From positions 1 to 33,641 of the forward strand of contig CAKQHB010000027.1 in the NCBI GenBank assembly GCA_934234215.1: a stretch of 33,641 nt of DNA, given 5' to 3'. This document shows positions 22,359 to 31,203 of the stretch, piece by piece. This DNA is from an uncultured Cuneatibacter sp. (GTDB lineage: Bacteria > Bacillota > Clostridia > Lachnospirales > Lachnospiraceae). A model generated the notes under the pieces. It saw only the letters and a list, made by a program, of their open reading frames with translations. It was not told where the DNA came from and searched no databases. Made by a program: the position numbers and the translations under genes. Positions within the stretch are counted from its first letter, which is position 1; each line of letters starts with the position of its first letter.

Positions 22359-25300
22359 TTCTTGGATTCCTCCTGAATATTTTTCTGGGCGGTGGCGAGC
22401 ATCAGCTTGATGCGGTTCAGCTGATTGACCTCGCTGGCACCGGGATCATAGTCTACTGCGATGATATTCGAGTTCGGATAAGCATGGCGCAGCTCCTTGA
22501 TGACACCCTTTCCGACGATGTGGTTCGGCAGACAGCCGAAAGGCTGGGTGCAGACGATATTCGGAACATCACTGTGGATCAGCTCTAACATCTCACCGGT
22601 CAGGAACCATCCCTCACCGGTCTGATTGCCGAGGGAGCTGAAAGGAGCTGCCATCTCCGCCAGATGTTTGATGTGGCTGGGAGCGGAGAAGCGCTTGCTG
22701 GCATTCAGCGCATCGCACATGGGCTTTCTCATATGCTCCAGGAACTTGATGCCCATATCACAGAAAGCGGCAGTGGATTTCTTCGCACCGAGATTTTCTG
22801 CTTTGAACTTCGAGTTGTAGAAGCAGTACAGGAAGAAGTCCAGCAGATCCGGCATAACAGCTTCTGCACCTTCTGCCTCCAGCAGTTCTACAAGATGGTT
22901 GTTTGCAGCCGGCAGGAACTTGACAAGAATCTCACCAACGATGCCGACACGGGGCTTTTTCACGCCCTCTTTCAGCGGGATCGTATCAAAATCTTTGACG
23001 ATGTTACGGAGATCTTCGTTGAAAGCACGGCTTCCGATGCCGCTTTGCAAAGTCTTGATACACTTTTCTTCCCATTTTTTATGTAATGCATCCACGGAAC
23101 CGGGCACTGCCTCGTAAGGACGGGTACGATACACAACTCGCATAAACAGGTCGCCATAGATCAGTGCGTGCATGGCACGAATGATCATGGGCAGCGTGTA
23201 CTTCATACCTTCGTTTTTCTCCAGCCCCTGTACACTGATGGAAACAACCGGAATCTGTTCCATTCCGGCTTTTTTCAGCGCGCGGCGGATAAATCCGATA
23301 TAGTTCGTTGCACGGCAGCCACCGCCGGTCTGGGTGATGGCAACGGCAGTCTTGTTCAGATCATAGCGGCCGGAGAGCAATGCTTCCATGATCTGACCAA
23401 CGACGATCAGAGACGGATAGCAAGCGTCATTGTTGACATATTTCAGTCCGGTGTCCACAACGGATTTTACTTCGGGCAGCATGACGATGTTGAAACCATC
23501 CACGCGCAGAGCAGGCTCCAGCAGACGGAAGTGGATCGGGGACATCTGAGGACAAAGCAGTGTATAGTTTTCCTTCATCTCCTTTGTAAACGGAACACGC
23601 TCAAAGGAGGACGGTACGATGGTGCGCTTCACATGTGCCTTTTCTCTTACTTTCAGAGCGGACAGCAGAGAACGGATTCGGATTCTGGCAGCGCCCAGGT
23701 TGTTGACTTCATCAATCTTTAAGACAGTGTAAATCTTGCCGGACTGCGTCAGAATGTCAGAGACAGCGTCTGTTGTAACGGCATCCAGACCACATCCGAA
23801 GGAGTTGAGCTGGATGAGATCCAGATCGTCTCTCGTCTTGACAAAATTTGCAGCGCGGTACAGACGGGAGTGGTACATCCACTGATCCATAACGATGAGC
23901 GGACGCTCCATATGTCCAAGGTGGGATACCGAGTCTTCTGTCAGAACGGCGATGCCGTAGGAGGCAATCAGTTCCGGAATACCGTGGTTGATCTCCGGGT
24001 CTACATGGTAGGGGCGACCCGCCAGCACGATACCGCGATGTCCGGTCTCTTCCATATAGCGCAGGGTTTCCTCTCCCTTACGGCACATATCCTCTCTGGA
24101 GGCAATCAGCTCGGTCCAGGCAGCATGTGCGGCAGCGGAAACTTCCGAAGCAGACAGGCCATATTCTTCCTTGAAGATCGTGCAGAGACGCTTTGTAGCG
24201 ATCTTTTCATCGGTCAGTGCGAGGAACGGATTCAGGAAGCGGATGTGCTCTGTCTTTAATTCCTCCACGTTGTTTTTGATATTTTCCGCGTAGGACGTTA
24301 CGATCGGGCAGTTGTAGTGATTCTGTGCGTCCGGTGTCTCATTGCGCTCATAAGGAATACAGGGGTAGAAGATCGTCTTTACGCCCTGAGAGATGAGCCA
24401 GGAGATGTGACCATGCGCCAGCTTTGCCGGATAACATTCTGATTCACTGGGGATGGACTCGATACCCATTTCGTAAATCTTTCGGGACGAAGCCGGGGAC
24501 AGTTTCACGGAAAAGCCCAGTTTCCTGAAGAAGGTTGCCCAGAACGGGAAGTTCTCGTACATATTCAGAACGCGGGGAATACCGATGACACCGCGCTTTG
24601 CCTCGGATTCCGGCAACGGCTCGTAATCAAACATGCGGTGATATTTATAATCAAACAGGTTCGGAACCTTTTCTTTGGATGCTTTTGCCTTGCCGAGACC
24701 ACGCTCACAGCGGTTGCCGGTGATGTGATTGCGGCCATCGCTGAAATGGTTGATGGTCAGGATACAGTGGTTGTTACAGCCCTGACAGCGAGTCATGGAC
24801 GTGGTGTATTTCAGTGCGAGGATCTCATCCAGAGACAGCATCGTGGTCTGTTTGCCCTCATAGCGCTCTCTTGCCACCAGAGCGGCACCAAACGCACCCA
24901 TGATACCGGCAATGTCGGGACGAACTGCCTGACATCCGGAAATACGCTCAAAGCTGCGTAAAACGGCATCGTTGTAGAACGTACCGCCCTGTACGACAAC
25001 GTGCTGACCGAGATCGCTGGGATCGGTGATCTTGATGACTTTATACAGAGCATTCTTGATAACGGAATAAGCAAGACCGGCGGAAATATCCGCAACGGAA
25101 GCGCCCTCCTTCTGTGCCTGCTTGACATTCGAGTTCATAAATACCGTACAGCGGGTGCCGAGGTCGGTGGGATGCTTTGCAAACAGCGCTGCTTTTGCAA
25201 AGTCCTGCACGGAGTAGTCCAGAGATTTTGCAAATGTCTCAATAAAGGAGCCACATCCGGAGGAACATGCCTCGTTCAGCTGTACGCTGTCTACGGTGTG

Positions 25301-26596
25301 ATCCTTGATACGGATACACTTCATGTCCTGTCCGCCAATGTCGAGAATGCAGTCCACATCTGGCTGGAAGAATGCTGCCGCGTAGTAGTGGGCAACGGTT
25401 TCAACCTCACCCTCATCCAGCTGCAATGCGGATTTCATCAGCGCTTCGCCGTAACCGGTGGAGCAGGAATAGACAATGTGTGCATCCTCCGGCAGACGCT
25501 GCTTGATCTCTTCCATTGCGCGAATGACGGTGGCGAGAGGACTGCCGTTATTATTGCTGTAGAAAGAATACAGCAGTGTGCCGTCCTCACCAGCCAGTGC
25601 AACCTTTGTCGTCGTGGAACCGGCATCGATGCCGAGATAGCAGTTGCCCTTATACTCAGACAAATATGCCTTGCGGACACTGTGCTGCTCGTGGCGGGCA
25701 CGAAACTGATCGTAATCCTCCTGACTGGTAAACAGCGGAGCGAGACGCTTTACCTCCACGTTCATCTGAATCTTGCCGGACAGCAGCTCAATCAGGCTGT
25801 CGATGGACACACAGACATCTTCGTGATGATTCATGGCAGCGCCGATGGCAGCGAACAGATGGGAGTGATCCGGTGCGATGATCGCATCTCCGGTCAGCTT
25901 CAAAGTGCGGATAAAGGCAGCGCGCAGCTCGGATAAAAAGTGCAGCGGACCACCTAAAAATGCGACATTTCCCCGGATCGGCTTGCCACAGGCAAGTCCG
26001 GAAATCGTCTGGTTGACAACCGCCTGAAAGATGGAAGCGGCAAGGTCTTCCTTGGTAGCTCCCTCGTTGATCAGGGGCTGGATATCCGTCTTGGCAAATA
26101 CACCGCAGCGGGCTGCGATGGGGTAGATCGCCTTATAATTCTTTGCATATTCGTTCAGGCCGGCGGCATCTGTCTGCAGCAGAGAGGCCATCTGGTCGAT
26201 GAAAGAACCGGTACCACCGGCGCAGATACCATTCATACGCTGGTCGATACCGTCTGTGAAATAGATGATCTTTGCATCCTCACCGCCCAGCTCGATAGCA
26301 ACGTCGGTGCGGGGAGCATAATCCTGCAGAGAAGTTGCCACTGCGACAACCTCCTGTACAAACGGAACATTCATATGTCCGGCAAGAGTCAGTCCGCCGG
26401 AACCGGTGATCATCGGAGAGAGATTCAGAGTGCCAAGCTGCTCGCGGGCTTCCACAAGCAGATCCCGCAGCGTTTCCTGAATGTTCGCAAAATGTCTCCG
26501 ATAATCGGAAAATAAAAGCTGGTTCTGCTCATCCAAGATCGCAATCTTGACAGTGGTAGAACCAATATCAATTCCAAGAAAACAGGTTTGTGTCAT
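22355..26596 (-). CDS. 2-hydroxyacyl-CoA dehydratase/activase fusion (BadF/HgdC-like plus HgdB-like)
   Basis: This 1413-residue protein has two BadF/BcrD/HgdC-type ATPase domains in tandem (about 1-260, GIDIGSTTVKIAI; about 318-580, GIDAGSTTTKVAL), then a CQGCNNHC cluster (Cys604, 607, 611), a DUF2229 region (from RVLNMYENFPFWATFF) and a C-terminal HgdB/CoA-dehydratase-like region. Each ATPase half has a cysteine pair 39 residues apart (Cys125/Cys164; Cys444/Cys483), matching the pairs that hold the [4Fe-4S] cluster between two HgdC subunits. Such giant fusions are widespread in clostridia, but their substrate is unknown. Expected role is ATP-driven electron activation of an Fe-S enzyme. It has its own promoter and a hairpin-bearing leader. 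Confidence 0.85.
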   Translation of the reverse strand: MTQTCFLGIDIGSTTVKIAILDEQNQLLFSDYRRHFANIQETLRDLLVEAREQLGTLNLSPMITGSGGLTLAGHMNVPFVQEVVAVATSLQDYAPRTDVAIELGGEDAKIIYFTDGIDQRMNGICAGGTGSFIDQMASLLQTDAAGLNEYAKNYKAIYPIAARCGVFAKTDIQPLINEGATKEDLAASIFQAVVNQTISGLACGKPIRGNVAFLGGPLHFLSELRAAFIRTLKLTGDAIIAPDHSHLFAAIGAAMNHHEDVCVSIDSLIELLSGKIQMNVEVKRLAPLFTSQEDYDQFRARHEQHSVRKAYLSEYKGNCYLGIDAGSTTTKVALAGEDGTLLYSFYSNNNGSPLATVIRAMEEIKQRLPEDAHIVYSCSTGYGEALMKSALQLDEGEVETVAHYYAAAFFQPDVDCILDIGGQDMKCIRIKDHTVDSVQLNEACSSGCGSFIETFAKSLDYSVQDFAKAALFAKHPTDLGTRCTVFMNSNVKQAQKEGASVADISAGLAYSVIKNALYKVIKITDPSDLGQHVVVQGGTFYNDAVLRSFERISGCQAVRPDIAGIMGAFGAALVARERYEGKQTTMLSLDEILALKYTTSMTRCQGCNNHCILTINHFSDGRNHITGNRCERGLGKAKASKEKVPNLFDYKYHRMFDYEPLPESEAKRGVIGIPRVLNMYENFPFWATFFRKLGFSVKLSPASSRKIYEMGIESIPSESECYPAKLAHGHISWLISQGVKTIFYPCIPYERNETPDAQNHYNCPIVTSYAENIKNNVEELKTEHIRFLNPFLALTDEKIATKRLCTIFKEEYGLSASEVSAAAHAAWTELIASREDMCRKGEETLRYMEETGHRGIVLAGRPYHVDPEINHGIPELIASYGIAVLTEDSVSHLGHMERPLIVMDQWMYHSRLYRAANFVKTRDDLDLIQLNSFGCGLDAVTTDAVSDILTQSGKIYTVLKIDEVNNLGAARIRIRSLLSALKVREKAHVKRTIVPSSFERVPFTKEMKENYTLLCPQMSPIHFRLLEPALRVDGFNIVMLPEVKSVVDTGLKYVNNDACYPSLIVVGQIMEALLSGRYDLNKTAVAITQTGGGCRATNYIGFIRRALKKAGMEQIPVVSISVQGLEKNEGMKYTLPMIIRAMHALIYGDLFMRVVYRTRPYEAVPGSVDALHKKWEEKCIKTLQSGIGSRAFNEDLRNIVKDFDTIPLKEGVKKPRVGIVGEILVKFLPAANNHLVELLEAEGAEAVMPDLLDFFLYCFYNSKFKAENLGAKKSTAAFCDMGIKFLEHMRKPMCDALNASKRFSAPSHIKHLAEMAAPFSSLGNQTGEGWFLTGEMLELIHSDVPNIVCTQPFGCLPNHIVGKGVIKELRHAYPNSNIIAVDYDPGASEVNQLNRIKLMLATAQKNIQEESKK

Positions 26597-26660
26597 ATTT
26601 CGTACCTCTTACATGTCATAATAAATAAGAAAAAAGTGCTAACTCGTTTGAAAAAGAAAG

Positions 26661-26690
26661 GGCTGGCACGATTCGACAGAATGTGCAGCC
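26661..26690 (-). promoter_or_regulatory. 5'-terminal stem-loop of the dehydratase/activase transcript
   Basis: On the minus strand GGCTGCAC pairs with GTGCCAGCC (one bulged base), and the stem continues with ATTC/GAAT around a four-base loop, about 12 pairs in all. The predicted +1 (about 26690) is the first base of the stem. A 5'-terminal hairpin commonly stabilises mRNA. Confidence 0.5.
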
Positions 26691-26696
26691 GAAGGT

Positions 26697-26725
26697 ATTA
26701 TATAATCAAACATCGAAAAATGCAA
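26697..26725 (-). promoter_or_regulatory. Promoter of the dehydratase/activase-hydrolase operon
   Basis: Read on the minus strand, TTGCAT (26725-26720) and a perfect TATAAT (26702-26697) are 17 bases apart. It is divergent from the promoter at 26777-26805, 51 bases away. Confidence 0.75.
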
Positions 26726-26776
26726 CGAAATTAAAAGATAGAAACTGTTAAAAAAATCTAAAATCCGGGAAACGGT

Positions 26777-26805
26777 TTGACAAACAGCAGACCGGTCTTT
26801 ATACT
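26777..26805 (+). promoter_or_regulatory. Promoter of the rhomboid-like gene and probably lysA-licD
   Basis: TTGACA at 26777-26782 and TATACT at 26800-26805, 17-base spacer. The start near 26812 leaves a leader of about 30 bases. The short gaps to lysA (19) and licD (27) suggest one transcript ending at the terminator near 29945. Confidence 0.8.
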
Positions 26806-26843
26806 GAGTAAGAAAGAATTCCGTAAAGAAAGGCAGGATTTTT

Positions 26844-27674
26844 ATGAACTGGTTTCAAAAGCTGGAACGCAAGTTTGGTCGTTATGCGATCCATAACTTG
26901 ATGTATTATATCATTATCCTATACGGAGCAGGCATCCTGATTTCCGTCCTGTCGCCGCAGATGTACTATTCGTATCTGTCGTTAGACATGTCGAAGATTT
27001 TTCAGGGACAGATCTGGAGACTGGTGACATTTCTGATGCAGCCGCCGGATAATAATCTGCTGTTGTCGCTGATTATGTTATACTGCTATTACATGATGGG
27101 ACGGACACTGGAGCAGACATGGGGCGCATTCCGATTTAATCTGTATTATCTGATCGGTGTGCTGGGCTCGATCCTGACGGCGCTCGTGATTTATCTGATC
27201 TCCGGTTATTCTTATGCACTGGGAACCGGATATATCAATCTGTCTCTGTTTTTCGGAATTGCGATGACTTATCCGGATATGCAGTTTTTGTTTCTGTTTA
27301 TTATCCCGATCAAGGCAAGGTGGCTGGCGATTTTTGAAGCAGCCATGTACGGCTACCTGTTCATTATGGGCGGCTGGGTCACAAAGATCGAGATTGTATT
27401 GTCGCTGTTAAATGTGCTGCTGTTCTTCTTCCTGACAAGAAATTATTCCCGTGTGAATCCGAAGCAGGTCTACAGACGGCATGAGTTTCAGAAGGCAGCG
27501 AAGAAGGCCGGAGCAGGTACAGGTCCTTCCGGACATCACAAATGTGCTGTCTGCGGACGCACCGATTTGACGAATCCGGAGCTTTCGTTCCGCTATTGTT
27601 CCAAATGCGAAGGCACTTATGAGTATTGCCAGGAGCATTTATATACCCATCAACATGTGAAGATACATCAGTGA
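26844..27674 (+). CDS. Rhomboid-like membrane protein without protease residues, with Cys/His tail
   Basis: This 276-residue protein has about six membrane spans in the first 200 residues. The loop GQIWRLVTFLMQPP and the segment LEQTWGAFRFNLYYLIG match the rhomboid fold. The catalytic GxSG is absent: the expected position reads GTGYINLSLFFG, and no histidine is found in the last span, so it is probably a pseudoprotease. A cytosolic tail holds Cys234, Cys237, Cys252, Cys255, Cys262, His265, His269 and His271 (CAVCGRTD, RYCSKCEGTYEYCQEH), a likely zinc-binding module. AGGCAGGA precedes the ATG. It is followed by lysA after 19 bases. Function unknown; scaffold or quality-control roles are known for inactive rhomboids in other organisms. 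Confidence 0.7.
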   Translation: MNWFQKLERKFGRYAIHNLMYYIIILYGAGILISVLSPQMYYSYLSLDMSKIFQGQIWRLVTFLMQPPDNNLLLSLIMLYCYYMMGRTLEQTWGAFRFNLYYLIGVLGSILTALVIYLISGYSYALGTGYINLSLFFGIAMTYPDMQFLFLFIIPIKARWLAIFEAAMYGYLFIMGGWVTKIEIVLSLLNVLLFFFLTRNYSRVNPKQVYRRHEFQKAAKKAGAGTGPSGHHKCAVCGRTDLTNPELSFRYCSKCEGTYEYCQEHLYTHQHVKIHQ

Positions 27675-27693
27675 GCTAGTAGAGGAGGAGAAG

Positions 27694-28962
27694 ATGGAAA
27701 AGAAACCATTCGTAACACTGGAACAGTTAAAAGAGATTACAAAGACTTACCCGACCCCGTTTCACCTGTACGATGAGAAGGGCATTCGGGAAAATGCAGC
27801 TCGTGTAAAAGAGGCATTTTCCTGGAATAAGGGCTACAAAGAATATTTCGCAGTGAAGGCGACACCGAACCCGTTCATCTTGAAGATTTTGCAGGAGATG
27901 GGCTGCGGCTGTGACTGTTCATCTCTGACCGAGCTGATGATGTCCCACGCACTGGGCTTTGAGGGACATGACATCATGTTCTCCTCCAATGCGACACCGG
28001 CAGAAGAGTTTGAGTATGCCAGCAAGATCGGCGCAATCATCAATCTGGATGATTTCACCCATATCGAGTTTCTGGAAAAGTGTGCCGGCATTCCGGAGAC
28101 AATCTGCTGCCGTTACAATCCCGGCGGACTGTTCAAGATCAGCAATAGTATCATGGACAATCCCGGTGATGCAAAGTACGGTTTCACAACAGAGCAGCTG
28201 TTTGAGGGCTTCCGCATTCTGAAGGAAAAGGGGGTTAAGAACTTCGGTTTACATGCATTCTTAGCTTCCAACACCGTAACAAACGAGTATTATCCGGCTC
28301 TGGCAAAGGTGCTGTTTGACGTAGCAGTTCGCCTGAAAGAAGAAGTAGGCGTCCACATTTCCTTCATCAATCTGTCCGGCGGCATCGGCATTCCGTATCG
28401 CCCGGATCAGGAGCCGAACGATATTAAAGTCATCGGCGAAGGCGTTCGCAAAGTTTACGAAGAGATCCTCGTTCCGGCTGGTATGGGCGATGTAGCGCTG
28501 TACACAGAACTTGGCCGTTTTATGTTAGGACCGTATGGCTGTCTGGTGACAACGGCCATCCACGAAAAGCACATCTACAAAGAATACATTGGCTGTGATG
28601 CCTGCGCCGCAAACCTGATGCGTCCGGCTATGTATGGTGCTTACCATCATATCACGGTCATGGGCAAGGAGAACGAGCCTTGTGACCACAAGTACGATAT
28701 CACCGGTTCTCTGTGCGAGAACAACGATAAGTTTGCCATCGACCGGATGCTTCCGAAGATCGACATGGGAGATCTGCTGGTGATCCACGATACCGGTGCG
28801 CATGGATTTTCCATGGGTTATAATTACAATGGACGGCTGCGTTCTGCGGAGCTGCTGTTAAAAGAAGACGGCAGTGTGCAGATGATCCGCAGAGCAGAGA
28901 CCCCGAAGGATTACTTTGCAACCTTCGATTTCTGTGATATTCTGGATCCGAAAAAGATGTAA
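27694..28962 (+). CDS. lysA: Diaminopimelate decarboxylase
   Basis: This 422-residue fold-III PLP enzyme makes lysine from meso-diaminopimelate. PLP attaches to Lys55 in EYFAVKATPNP. The glycine-rich phosphate site INLSGGIGIPY, active-site Cys341 in GSLCENNDKF and the C-terminal HDTGAHGFSMGYNYNGRLRSAE, a version of the usual DAGAYGFSM...NYN, favour LysA over other family members. The clostridial form differs from E. coli LysA at several points (AFLASNTV where HIGSQ is common), so a related amino-acid decarboxylase is not fully excluded. AGAGGAGGAG precedes the ATG. Lysine and peptidoglycan precursors depend on it. Confidence 0.85.
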   Translation: MEKKPFVTLEQLKEITKTYPTPFHLYDEKGIRENAARVKEAFSWNKGYKEYFAVKATPNPFILKILQEMGCGCDCSSLTELMMSHALGFEGHDIMFSSNATPAEEFEYASKIGAIINLDDFTHIEFLEKCAGIPETICCRYNPGGLFKISNSIMDNPGDAKYGFTTEQLFEGFRILKEKGVKNFGLHAFLASNTVTNEYYPALAKVLFDVAVRLKEEVGVHISFINLSGGIGIPYRPDQEPNDIKVIGEGVRKVYEEILVPAGMGDVALYTELGRFMLGPYGCLVTTAIHEKHIYKEYIGCDACAANLMRPAMYGAYHHITVMGKENEPCDHKYDITGSLCENNDKFAIDRMLPKIDMGDLLVIHDTGAHGFSMGYNYNGRLRSAELLLKEDGSVQMIRRAETPKDYFATFDFCDILDPKKM

Positions 28963-28989
28963 GCCTATAGGGAATGGAGAGTAAGAAAA

Positions 28990-29880
28990 ATGCCTCGTTT
29001 TTATGAACCGGAGCAGCTTGTACATCTGCAGAAATTGGAAATGGAGATCCTGAGAGATTTTCAGCGCATCTGTGATGAGAACAATCTGACGTATTTTGGA
29101 TTTGCCGGAACCGGCATCGGCGCACTGCGCCACAAGGGATATATTCCGTGGGATGATGATATTGATATTTCTCTGCCCCGCAAAGATTATGAGATTTTCA
29201 TGCATCTTGTTCAGGAGCAGATGGGAGATAAATATTATGTCCTGAACACAGACAATGATCCGAATTACCCGTTGGCAACGACGAGACTGGTGCTGCGGGG
29301 AACGACCTTCCAGGAGTTTTCCATGAAGGATGTGGACTGCAACTGGGGAATCTTTCTGGATCTGTATGCACTGGACAATGCGGCAGATAACTGGCTGGCA
29401 TATCAACTTCAGATGTGGAGCGCCTGGTTCTGGGGCAAGCTTCTCATCCTGCGCAGCATTCCGAGACCATATCTGTATGTGCATGGTATCACGGCGAAGA
29501 TCGTGACTGCAGCCTGTGTAGCAACCCATCATGCCATGAAGGCGCTTGGAATTTCCAAAGAGTTTCTGTACAAGAAGCGGGAGAAGGCGAATCGTCGCTA
29601 TGAGAACAAGCAGACAAAGCGCATTGCATATTTCTGCGATCCGCTGCCTTATACAAACACGTTCTCCAAGGAGGACATCTATCCGCTGCGCAATCTCCCG
29701 TTCGAGGATGGAACACTGCCGTTCCCGAATCATCTGGAGAAGCTTCTGACGAAGATGTACGGCGATTATATGACACCGCCGCCAGTGGAAAGAAGAAAGA
29801 CTCATTTCCCGTATAAGCTGGATTTTGGTCCTTATGCACCGGAAGCAGAAAAGACTTCCGAGGCCAAAGAAAACGAATAA
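28990..29880 (+). CDS. LicD-family phosphotransferase
   Basis: This 296-residue protein has the LicD nucleotidyltransferase signature GTGIGALRHKGYIPWDDDID, with aspartates for metal, near residues 42-61, followed by DISLPRKDYE. A conserved C-terminal segment reads LTKMYGDYMTPPPVERRKTH. LicD proteins transfer phosphocholine or other phospho-groups onto cell-surface glycans; the acceptor is unknown. No signal peptide is present, so it acts in the cytosol. GGAGAG lies before the ATG. It ends the run rhomboid-like gene-lysA-licD, 38 bases before a terminator. The charged C-terminal tail is not conserved in the family. Confidence 0.85.
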   Translation: MPRFYEPEQLVHLQKLEMEILRDFQRICDENNLTYFGFAGTGIGALRHKGYIPWDDDIDISLPRKDYEIFMHLVQEQMGDKYYVLNTDNDPNYPLATTRLVLRGTTFQEFSMKDVDCNWGIFLDLYALDNAADNWLAYQLQMWSAWFWGKLLILRSIPRPYLYVHGITAKIVTAACVATHHAMKALGISKEFLYKKREKANRRYENKQTKRIAYFCDPLPYTNTFSKEDIYPLRNLPFEDGTLPFPNHLEKLLTKMYGDYMTPPPVERRKTHFPYKLDFGPYAPEAEKTSEAKENE

Positions 29881-29917
29881 TTCTTCCGGCAAAGTCCGGA
29901 ATGCTACAACGAGTAGA

Positions 29918-29946
29918 AAAAGCCGTCCAATCTGGATGGCTTTTCC
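29918..29946 (+). terminator. Intrinsic terminator after licD
   Basis: AAAAGCCGTCCA pairs with TGGATGGCTTTT (12 pairs, one G-T) around the three-base loop ATC. A-run and T-run are both inside the stem, so it may work on both strands. Beyond it, 29947-30025 shows no gene or recognised element. Confidence 0.8.
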
Positions 29947-30025
29947 TATTTGGACTGAAGTTTTTACCGGAATTTAGTTGCAGGAAGCAAAATAGCTGTG
30001 TTATGATACAACTACTGTTTTGACT

Positions 30026-30065
30026 CGTTCCGTATTTTTACTTGACTTTTCCCACGTTCCGTATT
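30026..30065 (+). repeat. Direct repeat in the recA promoter region
   Basis: CGTTCCGTATT occurs at 30026-30036 and again at 30055-30065, 29 bases apart. TTGACT precedes both (30020-30025 and 30042-30047), and the second copy lies in the spacer of the recA promoter. It is a local duplication or a tandem regulatory site. Confidence 0.5.
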
Positions 30066-30070
30066 ATGAT
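30042..30070 (+). promoter_or_regulatory. recA promoter
   Basis: TTGACT at 30042-30047 and TATGAT at 30065-30070, 17-base spacer. The start near 30077 leaves a leader of about 55 bases carrying the SOS box. Confidence 0.8.
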
Positions 30071-30079
30071 GTAGAAAAA

Positions 30080-30093
30080 CAAACATATGTTCG
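30080..30093. promoter_or_regulatory. LexA/SOS box of recA
   Basis: CAAACATATGTTCG differs from the Gram-positive SOS consensus CGAACATATGTTCG at one base and sits at the transcription start, a position suited to LexA repression. Confidence 0.8.
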
Positions 30094-30132
30094 CTGCCTG
30101 CAGAGAGCAGGAGCGACAGAATAGAGGGTTTC

Positions 30133-31203
30133 ATGAAAGAAGAAGAGAAGAAGAGAGCGCTTGACGCGGCGCTGGCGCAGATCGAGAAGAGCTATGGTAA
30201 GGGTTCCATCATGAAGCTGGGTGATTCCGGCAAGGATATGAGCATCGAGACCGTTCCCACCGGATGTTTCAGTCTGGATGTGGCACTGGGACTTGGCGGT
30301 GTTCCCCGCGGACGTATCATTGAGGTATACGGCCCGGAGTCCAGTGGTAAGACAACCGTAGCGCTGCACATGGTAGCAGAGGTGCAGAAACGCGGCGGTA
30401 TCGCAGGCTTCATTGATGCAGAGCATGCATTAGATCCGGTCTATGCGAAGAACATTGGTGTAGACATTGATAACTTATATATATCCCAGCCGGATAACGG
30501 AGAACAGGCGCTGGAGATCACAGAGACGATGGTCCGTTCCGGTGCAGTAGACATTATCATCATCGACTCGGTTGCAGCACTTGTTCCGAAGGCGGAGATC
30601 GAAGGTGATATGGGTGATTCTCATGTAGGTCTTCAGGCGCGTTTGATGTCTCAGGCATTGCGTAAGCTGACCGCAGTTATCAGTAAGTCGAACTGTATCG
30701 TCATCTTCATCAACCAGCTCCGTGAGAAAGTCGGCGTGATGTTCGGTAATCCGGAGACAACAACCGGTGGTCGTGCCCTGAAGTTCTATTCCTCGATCCG
30801 ACTGGATGTGCGTCGTGTCGAGGCGCTGAAGCAGGCTGGTGAGGTGGTAGGTAACCACACCCGCATTAAGGTCGTAAAGAACAAGATTGCTCCGCCTTTC
30901 AAAGAAGCAGAGTTTGATATCATGTTCGGTAAGGGTATTTCCAAAGCCGGCGACATTCTGGATCTGGCAGTCAAAGAGGGATTTATCATCAAGAGTGGTG
31001 CCTGGTTCGCTTATAAAGAAGGTAAGATCGGTCAGGGTCGCGAGAATGCCAAGGCATATCTGGAGCAGCATCCGGATGTGATGCAGGAGCTGGAGCTGAT
31101 GCTCCGTGAAAAGTACGGTCTTCCGGCAGATGTAGTAGCAGCACCGGTACAGACGGCACCTGCAGAGTCTGCACTGACCGAGGAAGAGACTGACGAAAAT
31201 TGA
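30133..31203 (+). CDS. recA: Recombinase RecA
   Basis: The 356-residue RecA forms filaments on single-stranded DNA, drives strand exchange and triggers LexA self-cleavage. Seen are the Walker A GPESSGKTT (residues 67-75), Walker B IIIIDSVAALVPK, loop L1 EGDMGDSHVGLQARLMSQAL and loop L2 around FGNPETTTGGRALKFY. The acidic C-terminal tail (ALTEEETDEN) is typical. GAGGG is four bases before the ATG, a short spacing. It is followed by recX with the stop and start overlapping (TGATG), which ties the inhibitor to its target. Controlled by the SOS box at 30080-30093. Confidence 0.97.
   Translation: MKEEEKKRALDAALAQIEKSYGKGSIMKLGDSGKDMSIETVPTGCFSLDVALGLGGVPRGRIIEVYGPESSGKTTVALHMVAEVQKRGGIAGFIDAEHALDPVYAKNIGVDIDNLYISQPDNGEQALEITETMVRSGAVDIIIIDSVAALVPKAEIEGDMGDSHVGLQARLMSQALRKLTAVISKSNCIVIFINQLREKVGVMFGNPETTTGGRALKFYSSIRLDVRRVEALKQAGEVVGNHTRIKVVKNKIAPPFKEAEFDIMFGKGISKAGDILDLAVKEGFIIKSGAWFAYKEGKIGQGRENAKAYLEQHPDVMQELELMLREKYGLPADVVAAPVQTAPAESALTEEETDEN

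Noticed and set aside
25001..25936. A 311-codon open frame on the plus strand
   Set aside because: It lies opposite the dehydratase/activase gene, whose motifs are intact, and has no ribosome binding site or recognisable domain.
29881..30041. A small gene or RNA between licD and recA
   Set aside because: Apart from the terminator and the direct repeat I see no start codon with a ribosome site and no conserved RNA motif.
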